From Pseudomonadota bacterium (lineage in GTDB: Bacteria; Pseudomonadota; Alphaproteobacteria; Rhodobacterales; Rhodobacteraceae), in contig JAJXZX010000002.1 in assembly GCA_021779835.1 (NCBI GenBank), positions 1 to 64,000 on the forward strand: 64,000 bases of DNA. The letters run 5' to 3'. Position numbers and translations under genes: made by a program. The notes under the pieces are model-generated. The model made no database searches, was not told the DNA's origin, and was given only the letters and a program-made list of their open reading frames with translations. Numbering within the stretch: the first letter of the stretch is position 1; every line of letters starts with the position of its first letter. Of the stretch, positions 1 through 8,814 are shown one piece after another.

Positions 1-91
1 TCTCTTCGGGGCTGCCAAGTGCCAGAAGGATCGCCACGGCGTCGTCCTGACCGGGGTCGGTGTCAATGATGATCTTGCGTGTCTGGGTCAT
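1..91 (-). CDS. Nucleoside hydrolase, N-terminal fragment
   Basis: The gene starts with ATG at 91 and runs off the left edge, so only about 30 residues are visible. They contain DTDPGQDDAVA, the aspartate cluster that binds Ca2+ and ribose in inosine/uridine-preferring nucleoside hydrolases. A perfect AGGAGG ribosome binding site precedes the ATG. It lies 58 bases downstream of mazG on the same strand, so the two nucleotide-handling genes are probably co-transcribed. By family, the enzyme splits ribonucleosides into base and ribose in salvage. Substrate preference cannot be judged from the fragment. Confidence 0.85.
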   Translation of the reverse strand, partial: MTQTRKIIIDTDPGQDDAVAILLALGSPEE

Positions 92-149
92 GGCGGCCTC
101 CTGTTCCGGCGCACCAAACCGCAAGCGGGGCGGCTTGTCGAGGGGGCGC

Positions 150-983
150 TTAGAGCCTTTTCGCGGCTTTTTCAGCGGCCTTCGCGGCATCCCACAGCGC
201 GTCCATCTCTGCCAGATCGCTGTCGTCGGGTTTACGCCCTGTCGCGGCCAGCGCGGCCTCTATGTGACGGAAACGGCGGGTGAATTTGGCGTTGGCGGCG
301 CGTAATGCCGCCTCGGGGTCGATGTTCAGATGGCGGCCAAGGTTGGCCATCACGAACAAAAGGTCCCCGAATTCCTCGAACTGTTCGGCCTCGGTCAGGG
401 TGTCGCGCGCCTCGACCAGTTCGCGCGATTCCTCCACGATCTTGTCCAGCACCTCGTCGGTGGAGGGCCAGTCGAAGCCGACCCGCGCCGCCCGCTTTTG
501 CAGCTTTACCGCGCGCAACAGCGCAGGCAGGCCGACGGCGACGCCATCCAGCACCCCGGTTTCCGCCTTGGCCGCGCGCTCTGCCGCCTTCACCCGCTCC
601 CAATCCACGGTTTGCTGTTCCGCCGATTTGTCGCGGCTCTCATCGCCGAACACATGCGGATGGCGCGCCACCATCTTGTCGGCAATCGCGCGCACCACAT
701 CGTCGAAGGCGAAAAGCCCTGCATCCTCAGCCATTTGCGCGTGAAACACGCTTTGGAACAAAAGATCGCCCAGCTCGCTTTGCAACTCGCCCCACGCTTG
801 CCGCTCGATGGCGTCGGCGACCTCATAGGCCTCCTCGATGGTGTAGGGTGCGATGGTGGCGAAGGTCTGCTCGATATCCCACGGGCAGCCGGTGTTGGGA
901 TCGCGCAGACGCCGCATGATCGCCAACAAGCGCGGCATACCGCCCTGCGGGTCGTGAATAAGCGCGTCGCTGTCTCTGGGCAT
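150..983 (-). CDS. mazG: Nucleoside triphosphate pyrophosphohydrolase MazG
   Basis: This 277-residue protein has two tandem MazG domains. The first carries the Mg2+-binding signature EEAYEVAD at about residues 50-57 with a following ELGDLLFQ helix. The second has EESRELVEAR near 184-193 and EFGDLLFV near 204-211. By family it hydrolyses (d)NTPs to NMP and pyrophosphate in the cytoplasm, cleaning the nucleotide pool of non-canonical or excess NTPs. A second in-frame Met at residue 16 is a possible shorter start. It is followed closely by a nucleoside hydrolase gene on the same strand. Confidence 0.95.
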   Translation of the reverse strand: MPRDSDALIHDPQGGMPRLLAIMRRLRDPNTGCPWDIEQTFATIAPYTIEEAYEVADAIERQAWGELQSELGDLLFQSVFHAQMAEDAGLFAFDDVVRAIADKMVARHPHVFGDESRDKSAEQQTVDWERVKAAERAAKAETGVLDGVAVGLPALLRAVKLQKRAARVGFDWPSTDEVLDKIVEESRELVEARDTLTEAEQFEEFGDLLFVMANLGRHLNIDPEAALRAANAKFTRRFRHIEAALAATGRKPDDSDLAEMDALWDAAKAAEKAAKRL

Positions 984-1046
984 CGGAACCGATCCGTGTA
1001 AGTTGTGGCGCGAGTGTTATCCGAAAATGAAGCAGGGGAGTCCACC

Positions 1047-2210
1047 ATGCCCATCGTCAACCGCATCGCCGATTATGCCGAGGAAATGAAAGGGTGGCGT
1101 CGCCATCTGCATCAGCACCCCGAGCTGACGTTTGAATTGCCGCAAACCGCCGCGTTCGTCGCGGCCCGCCTGCGCGAGATTGGCGTGGACGAAATCCATG
1201 AGGGCATCGCCAAGACCGGCATCGTGGCGATCATCAACGGGCAGGGGCCGGGCGGCACCATCGGGTTGCGCGCCGATATGGACGCGCTGCCGATTACCGA
1301 GACGACGGGGGCGGAGTATGCCTCGCAAAACGCCGGTAAGATGCACGCGTGTGGCCATGACGGGCATACCACGATGCTGCTGGGAGCCGCGAAATATCTG
1401 GCTGAAACGCGCCGCTTTTCCGGCCGTGTCGCGCTGATCTTTCAGCCGGCAGAGGAAGACGGCGGCGGCGGTCAGGTCATGGTGCAGGAAGGCATGATGG
1501 AGCGGTTCGGCATCGATCAGGTCTATGGCATCCATAACGCGCCAAACCTGCCGTTCGGGGCGTTTTACACCACGCCGGGGCCATTGATGGCGGCCGTCGA
1601 TACCGCTTGGGTCTATGTCACCGGCAAAGGCGGCCACGGCGCCACGCCGCATGATTGCATCGATCCGGTGGTCGCCATCGTCGGCATGGTCAGCGCAATC
1701 CAGACTATCGTGACGCGTAACGCCTATGCCATTGACAACATTGTGATATCAGTGACGCAGATCCACACTGGCTCCGCGTCAAACATCATCCCGGAAGAGG
1801 GCTGGTTTTGCGCCACCATCCGCACCTTCAACCCCGACCTGCGCGAACTGGTGCGCAAACGCTTCCACGAGGTCGTGGCGGGGCAAGCGGCCTCCTATGG
1901 CGTTACTGCGCGGGTTGAGTATGATTGGGGCTATCCCGCCACGGTGAACGACGCCGAAAAAACCGCCTTCGCCGCCGAAGCTGCGCGCGATGTTGCGGGT
2001 GCGGACAAGGTCGAGGCGGCGTCCTGCCGCGAGATGGGGGCCGAGGATTTCTCTTACATGCTGGAGGCGCGTCCCGGCGCGTATCTCTTCCTCGGCACCG
2101 GCCCCGGCGCGGGGCTGCATCACCCGAAATTCGACTTCAACGACGAGGTTGCCCCGATCGGCGCCAGCTTCTTCGCGCGCCTTGTCGAACGCGCGCAGCC
2201 TCTGGCCTAA
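1047..2210 (+). CDS. M20 family amidohydrolase (hippurate hydrolase-like)
   Basis: The protein has 387 residues and is a typical M20D metal-dependent amidohydrolase. The RADMDALP metal site is near residues 78-85, HACGHDGHT follows near 100, PAEEDGGGG contains the catalytic Glu pair near 135, GHGA lies in the lid domain and a late HHPKFDF closes the metal site. I place the start at the ATG at 1047 because a GGGGAG ribosome binding site sits just upstream; the frame is open from 1005 but that leader reads as non-family sequence. Members hydrolyse N-acyl amino acids or related amides; the substrate is not evident. It converges with an FAD oxidoreductase gene across a large inverted repeat. Confidence 0.93.
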   Translation: MPIVNRIADYAEEMKGWRRHLHQHPELTFELPQTAAFVAARLREIGVDEIHEGIAKTGIVAIINGQGPGGTIGLRADMDALPITETTGAEYASQNAGKMHACGHDGHTTMLLGAAKYLAETRRFSGRVALIFQPAEEDGGGGQVMVQEGMMERFGIDQVYGIHNAPNLPFGAFYTTPGPLMAAVDTAWVYVTGKGGHGATPHDCIDPVVAIVGMVSAIQTIVTRNAYAIDNIVISVTQIHTGSASNIIPEEGWFCATIRTFNPDLRELVRKRFHEVVAGQAASYGVTARVEYDWGYPATVNDAEKTAFAAEAARDVAGADKVEAASCREMGAEDFSYMLEARPGAYLFLGTGPGAGLHHPKFDFNDEVAPIGASFFARLVERAQPLA

Positions 2211-2214
2211 AAGG

Positions 2215-2291
2215 GCCTCCGGCGGGGATATTTGGCCCAAAGCAAGATGAAGCGGCCCAATTGCTTTGGTCAAAATATCCCCGCCGGAGGC
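2215..2291. repeat. Paired interspersed elements forming a large inverted repeat (probable bidirectional terminator)
   Basis: Arms at 2215-2245 and 2261-2291 are each 31 bases and match at 29 positions when one is reverse-complemented; the loop is 15 bases. Each arm begins GCCTCCGGCGGGGATATTT and ends CCAAAGCAA. The structure fills the gap between two convergent stop codons (2210 and 2318), which suits a bidirectional terminator or 3'-end protecting hairpin. Each arm is also one copy of an element seen again at 10542, 58530 and, in weaker form, 6622 and 19311. Confidence 0.8.
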
Positions 2292-2317
2292 ATCTGCCCG
2301 AGTCGCCGCGCGCAAGT

Positions 2318-3670
2318 CTAGTGTGGCGCGCGCGGCATTGGCCCGTCCATCAGTCCTTTCCACACATAGGCCGCGCGCAGGGCGACGCGGCGCAGCGCGG
2401 GCAGCGGGAAGCGGCGCGGCGGTTGGCGCATCAGCGCGGGGATTGCGGTGGGGGCGCCCGCGATCAGGCCTGCGGCCAACTCTCCGCCCAAGGTTGCCGC
2501 CGCTACCCCGTTGCCATGCCAGCCAAGCGCCGCGTAAAGGCCATCAGCGCCGGGCACCGGTCCGATATAGGGCGCGCTGCTGCCGGTCAGACAGATAAAG
2601 CCGGACCATTCGGTCTCGGCCTCGACCGCGGCCCATGCCGGAAACATGCGCGCAAAGTGATCGCGCAGCAGCGCTGAGGTGCGCGCGGCCTCGGCGGGGT
2701 GCGCGGTTACGCCGCCACGCATACCGAACAGAAAGCGGCCATCGGGCAGGTGGCGGAAATAGTGCAGCAGATCGCGCGTATCATAGCTCATGATCGGCGT
2801 GGTGAAACCCTGCGCGCGTCTCTCGGTCCGCGTCAGGGGGCGGGTCATCATGATCTGTGACCGCGCGGGCAGGGTGCGCCCGCCCAGCCAGTCGGGCAGA
2901 TCCTCGGAGGAATAGCCGTTGGTGGCGATCAGCACGCGGCGGGCGTGGACCTGCCCCTCGGGTGTGGTCAGCCGCCAGCCCTCGCCATCGCGTTGGATCG
3001 AGACGACGGGGGTGTCGCCAAAGATGCGCACCCCAGCCGCGAGGGCGAGGCGCGCCAGACCTTCGGCGTAGATCAGCGGGTGGATCGGGAAGCCGGTGGC
3101 GTTGAGTTCGGCGCCGTGAAACCCGGCGCCCAGCAGGCCGCGTTCGGCGAGGGCCTCTGGCGGGATCAGCTCGCTGTTCTCGCCATAGAGCGTGCGGCGC
3201 GTTTCGGCGCTGCGCTGGAGCGCGGCGAAGGCGCGGCGCGAATGGGCGATGCAGAGGTCGCCCTCTGGTCCCTGCCGCGCGTCGATGGCGTGTTTTTGCA
3301 GGATCTCGGCTACGCGTTCGACGGCGCGGTGCTGGAAGTCGCGGAAATCCCGCGCGCCGCCAGTGCCGACGCGCGCGACGATGGCGGCGTCTGACAGCAT
3401 CGCGCCGCCAAGGCAGCAAAACCCGCCGTTGCGCCCCGATGCGCCCCAACCGGGTTGGCCCGCCTCCAGCACGGCGACGGTTGCGCCGTGGCGGCGCGCC
3501 AGTGTCAACGCCGCACTTAGCCCGGCATATCCAGCGCCGATCACCGCCACCTCGGCCCGCGTCGCGGTGGAGAGCGCGGGTAGTGGCACGGCGGCAGGCG
3601 CGCTTGCCCGCCAATGGCTTGGCGGCCAGACGGTCGTGTCATAGGCGCTGGCTTCGTGAATGCGGCGCAT
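2318..3670 (-). CDS. FAD-dependent oxidoreductase (gamma-glutamylputrescine oxidase-like)
   Basis: The 450-residue protein is a DAO-family flavoenzyme. An ADP-binding GAGYAG motif sits at residues 45-50, followed by an acidic residue (VLEAG) and the GASGRNGGF segment typical of the PuuB/ordL group. I chose the ATG at 3670 because the N-terminus MRRIHEASAYD resembles the family and the longer frame would run across the divergent promoter. The gene is divergent from a class III aminotransferase and an agmatinase-family gene, so I infer a role in oxidising a polyamine or its derivative. Other amines or amino acids remain possible. The element after its stop may act as terminator. Confidence 0.85.
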   Translation of the reverse strand: MRRIHEASAYDTTVWPPSHWRASAPAAVPLPALSTATRAEVAVIGAGYAGLSAALTLARRHGATVAVLEAGQPGWGASGRNGGFCCLGGAMLSDAAIVARVGTGGARDFRDFQHRAVERVAEILQKHAIDARQGPEGDLCIAHSRRAFAALQRSAETRRTLYGENSELIPPEALAERGLLGAGFHGAELNATGFPIHPLIYAEGLARLALAAGVRIFGDTPVVSIQRDGEGWRLTTPEGQVHARRVLIATNGYSSEDLPDWLGGRTLPARSQIMMTRPLTRTERRAQGFTTPIMSYDTRDLLHYFRHLPDGRFLFGMRGGVTAHPAEAARTSALLRDHFARMFPAWAAVEAETEWSGFICLTGSSAPYIGPVPGADGLYAALGWHGNGVAAATLGGELAAGLIAGAPTAIPALMRQPPRRFPLPALRRVALRAAYVWKGLMDGPMPRAPH

Positions 3671-3746
3671 GGAAATTCCCGGGGGGCTGGCGTTCTTTAT
3701 ACCCTCAGCTAGACTGCGCCTCATATCAACAGTCAATGAGACACAC

Positions 3747-5171
3747 ATGACCAAACCGGGAATGACCCCAATGACGCGCACCGGAACCAATGACGCCGCC
3801 GACGCGCTGTGGCAGATGGATCACGATCACGCCCTGCATCCCTGGACCAATTTCGGCCCGTTCGAGGACAAGGGCTCGATGGTGATCACGCGCGGCCAGG
3901 GCTGTCATATCTGGGATGCGAACGGCGCGAAGTTTTTCGATGCGGTGGGGGGCATGTGGTGCACCAACATCGGGCTTGGGCGGCGCGAGATGGCGGATGC
4001 GATTGCCGAGCAGGCGATGACGCTGGGTTTTTCCAACACCTTCGTCGATCAGACCAACGCGCCTGCTGCGCGCCTTGCAGCCAAACTCGCCAGCCTTGCG
4101 CCCGGCGATCTGAACCGGGTGCATCTGACCACGGGTGGCTCTACCGCCGTCGATACCGCCTATCGCATGGTGCATTTCTACCAAAGCTGCATGGGGCGGC
4201 CTGAGAAAACCCACGTGATCTCGCGTGAGCGGAGCTATCACGGCTCGACCTATATCTCGCAGTCGATTGGCAAGCGGAATGGCGACCGCGTGCCGCAGTT
4301 CCGCTATAAGGAGGAGGGGATTCACCATATCTCCTCGCCCGATCCCTACCGCGCGCCAGACGGGATGGACGCGGCGGCCTTCTGCGATTTCCTGATTGCG
4401 GAGTTTGAGGCGAAGATTGCCGAAGTTGGGTCGGAGCGGATTGGCGGGTTCTTTGCAGAGCCGATTCAGGCGTCGGGCGGGGTGATTGTGCCGCCCGAAG
4501 GCTACCTCAAGCGCATGGCGGAGGTTTGCCGCAAGCACGACATTCTGTTTATCGCGGATGAGGTGGTCACTGCCTTCGGGCGCATTGGGCACTGGTTTGC
4601 CAGTTGGGATGAGTTCGGCTTTCAGCCCGATATCATTACCTGCGCCAAAGGATTAACTTCGGGCTATATCCCATTGGGTGCGATGATTTTTTCTGATCGT
4701 ATATGGCAGGCGATGGCGCAGGATGGCGACCGCTGGTTCACCTCTGGCTTCACCTATTCCGGCCATCCGGTCGCCTCTGCCGCGGCGCTGAAAAACATCG
4801 AGATCATCGAGCGCGAGGATATTCTGGGCAACGTGGCCACCACCGGGCAGTATTTCGAGGACCGCCTGCGCCAGCTCGCGCATTTGCCGCTGGTGGGCGA
4901 GGTGCGCGGGCGGAAGTTCATGATCTGCGTGGAAAATGTCGCCGACAAATCCACCAAGCGTTTGTTGCCGGAGGCCCTTGACGTTGGCCGCCGCGTCACA
5001 GAAACCTGCGAGGCTGCTGGCCTGATCGTGCGGCCGCTCGGCCACCTGAACGTGATGTCGCCGCCGCTAACTATGACGCGGAGCGACGTTGATTTCGTGG
5101 CGGAAACGCTGGAAAAGGCGATTGTGAAAGTGACGGACGATCTGGTCCGCGACGGAGTAAGGATAGGCTGA
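3747..5171 (+). CDS. Class III (omega) aminotransferase, PLP-dependent
   Basis: The 474-residue protein is a fold-type I, class III transaminase. The cofactor-binding Asp is in ADEVVTAFGR (Asp271) and the Schiff-base lysine is in CAKGLTSGY (Lys301). The set of motifs resembles putrescine/taurine/beta-alanine:pyruvate aminotransferases. Starts at 3747, 3762 and 3771 are all possible and none has a strong ribosome binding site; I use the longest that does not run far into the promoter. Its stop overlaps the start of the ureohydrolase gene by one base (TGATG), which indicates translational coupling and a shared pathway, most plausibly polyamine breakdown. The substrate is inferred, not shown. 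Confidence 0.9.
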   Translation: MTKPGMTPMTRTGTNDAADALWQMDHDHALHPWTNFGPFEDKGSMVITRGQGCHIWDANGAKFFDAVGGMWCTNIGLGRREMADAIAEQAMTLGFSNTFVDQTNAPAARLAAKLASLAPGDLNRVHLTTGGSTAVDTAYRMVHFYQSCMGRPEKTHVISRERSYHGSTYISQSIGKRNGDRVPQFRYKEEGIHHISSPDPYRAPDGMDAAAFCDFLIAEFEAKIAEVGSERIGGFFAEPIQASGGVIVPPEGYLKRMAEVCRKHDILFIADEVVTAFGRIGHWFASWDEFGFQPDIITCAKGLTSGYIPLGAMIFSDRIWQAMAQDGDRWFTSGFTYSGHPVASAAALKNIEIIEREDILGNVATTGQYFEDRLRQLAHLPLVGEVRGRKFMICVENVADKSTKRLLPEALDVGRRVTETCEAAGLIVRPLGHLNVMSPPLTMTRSDVDFVAETLEKAIVKVTDDLVRDGVRIG

Positions 5172-6145
5172 TGGGACTGGAAGACGCGAAATCAGAGGTT
5201 GATACCGCCTTCACGCGCAAGGGCAACCGTGGCCTTGCGTTTGAAAACGCCTTTGGCGGCGCGACCTCGTTTCTGCGTCGCACCTATACCAAAGACCTGA
5301 CCGGGGTTGATCTGGCGATCACCGGCGTGCCGTTCGATCAGGCGGTGACGCATCGCACCGGCACCCGCTTCGGGCCGCGCGCCATCCGCGAGGCGTCGGC
5401 GTTGCAGGCGTTCGATCCGCCCTATGGCTGGGGGTTTGACCCGCTGGAGGATTTCTCGATCATCGACTACGGCGATCTGGCGTTTGACTACGCCAAGGTT
5501 GCGGATTTTCCCGATACGCTGACCGCCCATATCCGCAAGATCCTTGCCGGAGGCGCCGGGACCATCACGCTGGGCGGCGATCACTACATCTCTTTCCCGA
5601 TCCTCAAGGCCTATGCCGAGAAATACGGGCCGCTGAGCCTTTTGCATTTCGATGCCCATTCCGACACCTGGGTCGACGATGATTTCAGCCGAATCGACCA
5701 CGGCACCATGTTCTACAAGGCGGTGAAATCTGGCATCGTTGACCCGAAACGCTCGGTTCAGATCGGGATTCGCACCCATAATGATGACTTCATGGGCGTG
5801 CATGTGATCGACGCGCGTGAGGTGCATGAAAAGGGCACCGCCGCCGCGGTGGCCAAGGCGCGCGCGATCATTGGCGATCACCCAACTTACCTGACCTTCG
5901 ACATCGACGCGCTTGACCCCGCTTTCGCGCCCGGCACCGGCACGCCGGTCTGGGGCGGGCTGACGACATGGCAGGCGGCGGCGATGTTGCGCGATCTGGC
6001 GGGCATCAACATGGTTGGCGGCGACGTGGTCGAGGTCTCGCCCCCCTACGACACCACCGGCGCCACGGCGATTGCGGGGGCACATGTGGCAACCGAGCTT
6101 ATGTGTCTCTACTGCTGGAACCAAAGCCAGCGGCGGGGCAAGTAG
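5171..6145 (+). CDS. speB: Agmatinase/ureohydrolase family protein
   Basis: The 324-residue protein has the full arginase-family binuclear Mn2+ site: GGDH at 135-138, DAHSD at 161-165 and FDIDALDP near 245. These residues position two metals that activate water to release urea from a guanidino group. Agmatine (giving putrescine) is the usual substrate of this branch, but guanidinobutyrate and other guanidino acids are common alternatives, so the symbol is a family label. The start codon overlaps the aminotransferase stop, so hydrolysis and transamination are probably sequential: the released amine would be the aminotransferase substrate. Confidence 0.88.
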   Translation: MGLEDAKSEVDTAFTRKGNRGLAFENAFGGATSFLRRTYTKDLTGVDLAITGVPFDQAVTHRTGTRFGPRAIREASALQAFDPPYGWGFDPLEDFSIIDYGDLAFDYAKVADFPDTLTAHIRKILAGGAGTITLGGDHYISFPILKAYAEKYGPLSLLHFDAHSDTWVDDDFSRIDHGTMFYKAVKSGIVDPKRSVQIGIRTHNDDFMGVHVIDAREVHEKGTAAAVAKARAIIGDHPTYLTFDIDALDPAFAPGTGTPVWGGLTTWQAAAMLRDLAGINMVGGDVVEVSPPYDTTGATAIAGAHVATELMCLYCWNQSQRRGK

Positions 6146-6148
6146 GGG

Positions 6149-6601
6149 GTGCGCAACGTGTTGATTGCCCTTGCGCTGATCGTTCTGGCGGGGATGGCCT
6201 ATATCCGGCTGTCGCCCAACGATCCGGCGCGGTGGCACGTCGATCCGATCAGCGACGGCGTGGCCGGTCTGCACAACGGCTTTCTGCTGCGCCCCGATCA
6301 GGGGGATGCAGTCGCGCCGGTGTTCAGCGAGCCGGTCGGTGATTTGGCGAAAGCGATCAACAGCGTCGCGCTGGCGCAGCCGCGCACTCGGTTGTTTGCC
6401 GGATCGGTCGCAACGGGATGGATGACCTATATCACACGCTCGCGTTTGATGGGGTTCCCGGATTTCACCTCGGTCAAGGTGATCGCCGCGCCGGGCGGAT
6501 CGACGTTTGCCGCCTTTGCCCGCGCGCGGTTTGGCTCGTCCGACCTTGGCGTCAACAAGGAACGCTTGGACACTTGGCTGACGGCGCTTGGCGCGCACTG
6601 A
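6149..6601 (+). CDS. DUF1499 family protein
   Basis: The 150-residue protein starts with GTG three bases after the agmatinase stop. It has an N-terminal hydrophobic segment ([15 protein letters not shown]) that could be a signal anchor. The rest matches the DUF1499 pattern, with FPDFTSVKV in the middle and a C-terminal [18 protein letters not shown] motif. The function of DUF1499 is not established. It appears to be the last gene of the aminotransferase operon, but DUF1499 genes occur in many contexts, so the link to polyamines may be coincidental. Confidence 0.8.
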   Translation: MRNVLIALALIVLAGMAYIRLSPNDPARWHVDPISDGVAGLHNGFLLRPDQGDAVAPVFSEPVGDLAKAINSVALAQPRTRLFAGSVATGWMTYITRSRLMGFPDFTSVKVIAAPGGSTFAAFARARFGSSDLGVNKERLDTWLTALGAH

Positions 6602-6621
6602 CCGGCGGGACCGCGTGGGGT

Positions 6622-6660
6622 TGGCCGGGAATTGAGTATTTAGCCCAAGAAGAAGCTGCA
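6622..6660 (+). repeat. Degenerate copy of the interspersed element
   Basis: This stretch just downstream of the DUF1499 stop contains GAGTATTTAGCCCAAGAAG, which parallels the GATATTTGGCCCAAAGCAAG part of the element at 2215. It has the same orientation as the preceding gene. The GC-rich 5' part is poorly conserved, so the call is tentative. Confidence 0.4.
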
Positions 6661-6708
6661 AGGGCACAGCCCCTTGACGCAGGCCAGAGGGCAGGGCAAC
6701 AGACCCTC

Positions 6709-7764
6709 ATGGTTCCGATGGATAAACTTGAGCAGATCATTCGCCGTTTCGAGTTTCTCGAAGCGCGGCTGAATGCGGGCGCGGGGGCGGGCGAGATTGC
6801 CGCGCTGAGCCGCGAATATTCCGACCTCAAGCCGGTGGTGACAGAGATTGCCGCCTATCGCCGGGCGCTGATCGATCTGGACGAGGCCGAGCATATGCTG
6901 GCTGATCCCGAAATGCGCGCGCTGGCCGAGGAAGAGATGCCGCGGCTGAAGGCGCGCATCCCGGAGATGGAGCAGGCGTTACGGCTGGCCTTGCTGCCCA
7001 AGGACGCCGCCGACGCGCGGCCTGCCATCATCGAGATCCGCCCCGGCACGGGTGGGGAAGAGGCCGCGCTGTTCGCCGCCGACCTTCTGCGGATGTATCA
7101 GCGCTATGCCGAGGCGCAGGGCTGGAAATTCCAGATCCTTGATTTGCAGGAGACCGAGCTGGGTGGCATCAAGGACGTCACGGCCAACGTGCAGGGCGAG
7201 GGCGTGTTCGCCCGGCTGAAATACGAATCTGGTGTGCACCGGGTGCAGCGGGTGCCGACGACTGAGGCGGGCGGGCGTATCCATACTTCTGCTGCGACAG
7301 TCGCCGTGCTGCCAGAGGCGGCGGAGGTCGATATCGACATTCCCGCCAGCGATATTCGCATCGATACCTATCGGTCCTCGGGGGCGGGCGGGCAGCACGT
7401 CAACACCACCGACTCGGCGGTGCGCATCACGCATATCCCAAGCGGTGTGGTGGTCACCTCTTCCGAGAAGTCGCAACACCAGAACCGCGCCAATGCGATG
7501 CAGGTGCTGCGCGCGCGGCTCTATGATCTGGAGCGCGGCCGCGTCGATGCGGAACGCGCCGCCGACCGGAAGGCGCAAGTCGGCTCTGGCGATCGGTCAG
7601 AGCGCATCCGCACCTACAATTTTCCGCAAGGCCGCATGACCGACCACCGCATCAACCTGACGCTTTATCGGCTGGATGCGATCCTGCAAGGCGATCTGGC
7701 CGAGGTGATCGACGCGCTGGTCGCCGACGATCAGGCGCATAAACTGGCCGAGATGGAGGCATGA
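6709..7764 (+). CDS. prfA: Peptide chain release factor 1
   Basis: The 351-residue protein carries the PxT stop-codon recognition tripeptide of RF1 (PTT at 183-185, where E. coli has PAT) and the universal GGQ motif at 227-229 that triggers peptidyl-tRNA hydrolysis at UAA and UAG. The flanking [15 protein letters not shown] segment is canonical. The start is either the ATG at 6709 or that at 6718; the first gives the MVPMDKL N-terminus. Its last four bases overlap prmC (ATGA), coupling the factor to the enzyme that methylates its GGQ glutamine. Confidence 0.97.
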   Translation: MVPMDKLEQIIRRFEFLEARLNAGAGAGEIAALSREYSDLKPVVTEIAAYRRALIDLDEAEHMLADPEMRALAEEEMPRLKARIPEMEQALRLALLPKDAADARPAIIEIRPGTGGEEAALFAADLLRMYQRYAEAQGWKFQILDLQETELGGIKDVTANVQGEGVFARLKYESGVHRVQRVPTTEAGGRIHTSAATVAVLPEAAEVDIDIPASDIRIDTYRSSGAGGQHVNTTDSAVRITHIPSGVVVTSSEKSQHQNRANAMQVLRARLYDLERGRVDAERAADRKAQVGSGDRSERIRTYNFPQGRMTDHRINLTLYRLDAILQGDLAEVIDALVADDQAHKLAEMEA

Positions 7765-8591
7765 CCGCCGCCGAGGCTTTGCGCGCCGCGATTCCGCGTC
7801 TTGCCGGGGCCGGGGTTCCCGACGCGGCCCGCGATGCACGGCGCCTGCTGGCGTTTGCCATGGGTCTTGCGCCCGACCGGATGCCGCTGCACCAGTCGGA
7901 CGCGCTGACACCCGAGGCCGCCGCGCGATTTGAGGCGGCGTTGACCGCCCGCGCCGCGCGCCAACCGGTCAGCCAGATCACCGGGACGCGCCTGTTCTGG
8001 GGCCGCGCGTTCCGCGTGACGCCCGATGTTCTCGACCCGCGCCCCGAGACCGAGATCCTGATCGAGGCCGCACTTGCCGCGCCCTTCACCCGTGTGCTTG
8101 ATCTTGGCACCGGATCGGGCGCGATCCTGCTGACCCTGTTGGCCGAGCGCCCCGAGGCCACCGGCATGGCCACCGACCTTTCCGCCGCAGCTTTGGCGGT
8201 GGCCGACGAGAACGCGCGCACCCAGAGCCTGAGCGCGCGCGTGGAGTTCCGCCGCTCGGACTGGTTTGCCGAAGTCGCGGGCCGCTTTGACCTTATCGTG
8301 TCCAACCCGCCCTATATCGCCGCGTCAGAGATGGCCGCCCTCGCCCCCGAGGTGCTGGAGTGGGAGCCGCACATGGCCCTTAGCCCCGGTGGCGACGGGC
8401 TGAGCGCCTATCGCGCCATTGCCGCCAATGCAGCCGCGCACCTTACCCCAGAGGGACGGGTCATGGTCGAGATCGGCCCGACTCAGGCTGCCGCGGTTAC
8501 TGCCCTTTTTGCCACCGCCGGTCTTGGCCGCACCCAGACGCTTCCCGACCTCGACGGGCGCGACCGTGTGGTTGTCGCGCGCCGTCCGTAA
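7761..8591 (+). CDS. prmC: Peptide chain release factor N5-glutamine methyltransferase
   Basis: The 276-residue protein is a class I SAM methyltransferase with the SAM-binding [10 protein letters not shown] near 113-122 and the catalytic NPPY at 182-185 that holds the substrate amide. It methylates the GGQ glutamine of release factors. The ATGA overlap with prfA supports the assignment. The helical N-terminal domain that recognises the release factor is complete, and the length is close to that of E. coli PrmC. Confidence 0.97.
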   Translation: MTAAEALRAAIPRLAGAGVPDAARDARRLLAFAMGLAPDRMPLHQSDALTPEAAARFEAALTARAARQPVSQITGTRLFWGRAFRVTPDVLDPRPETEILIEAALAAPFTRVLDLGTGSGAILLTLLAERPEATGMATDLSAAALAVADENARTQSLSARVEFRRSDWFAEVAGRFDLIVSNPPYIAASEMAALAPEVLEWEPHMALSPGGDGLSAYRAIAANAAAHLTPEGRVMVEIGPTQAAAVTALFATAGLGRTQTLPDLDGRDRVVVARRP

Positions 8592-8814
8592 GGGCACGGC
8601 TGGCAGGAAATCGCGCAAAATCCCAGTGTTTGCGCAGATTTCGCTTGTCATGGCGCGCGCTGCGTGTTTATTCAAATCAGGTTTCGGGCGGACGCTTCTT
8701 TTCAGTCCCCTGAACCTGCAAGCCCACACAAGCACGAACCATACTACAGGGCGAGACGCGACAGCGCCGCAAAGGTTCGGGCAAAGCCCATTCATGGCTG
8801 GAAAAAACGAGAAC

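Noticed and set aside
5192-6667. 491-residue minus-strand open frame opposite the agmatinase and DUF1499 genes
   Set aside because: Arg/His/Gln-rich translation with no family motif; it is the antisense shadow of well-supported genes in high-GC DNA.
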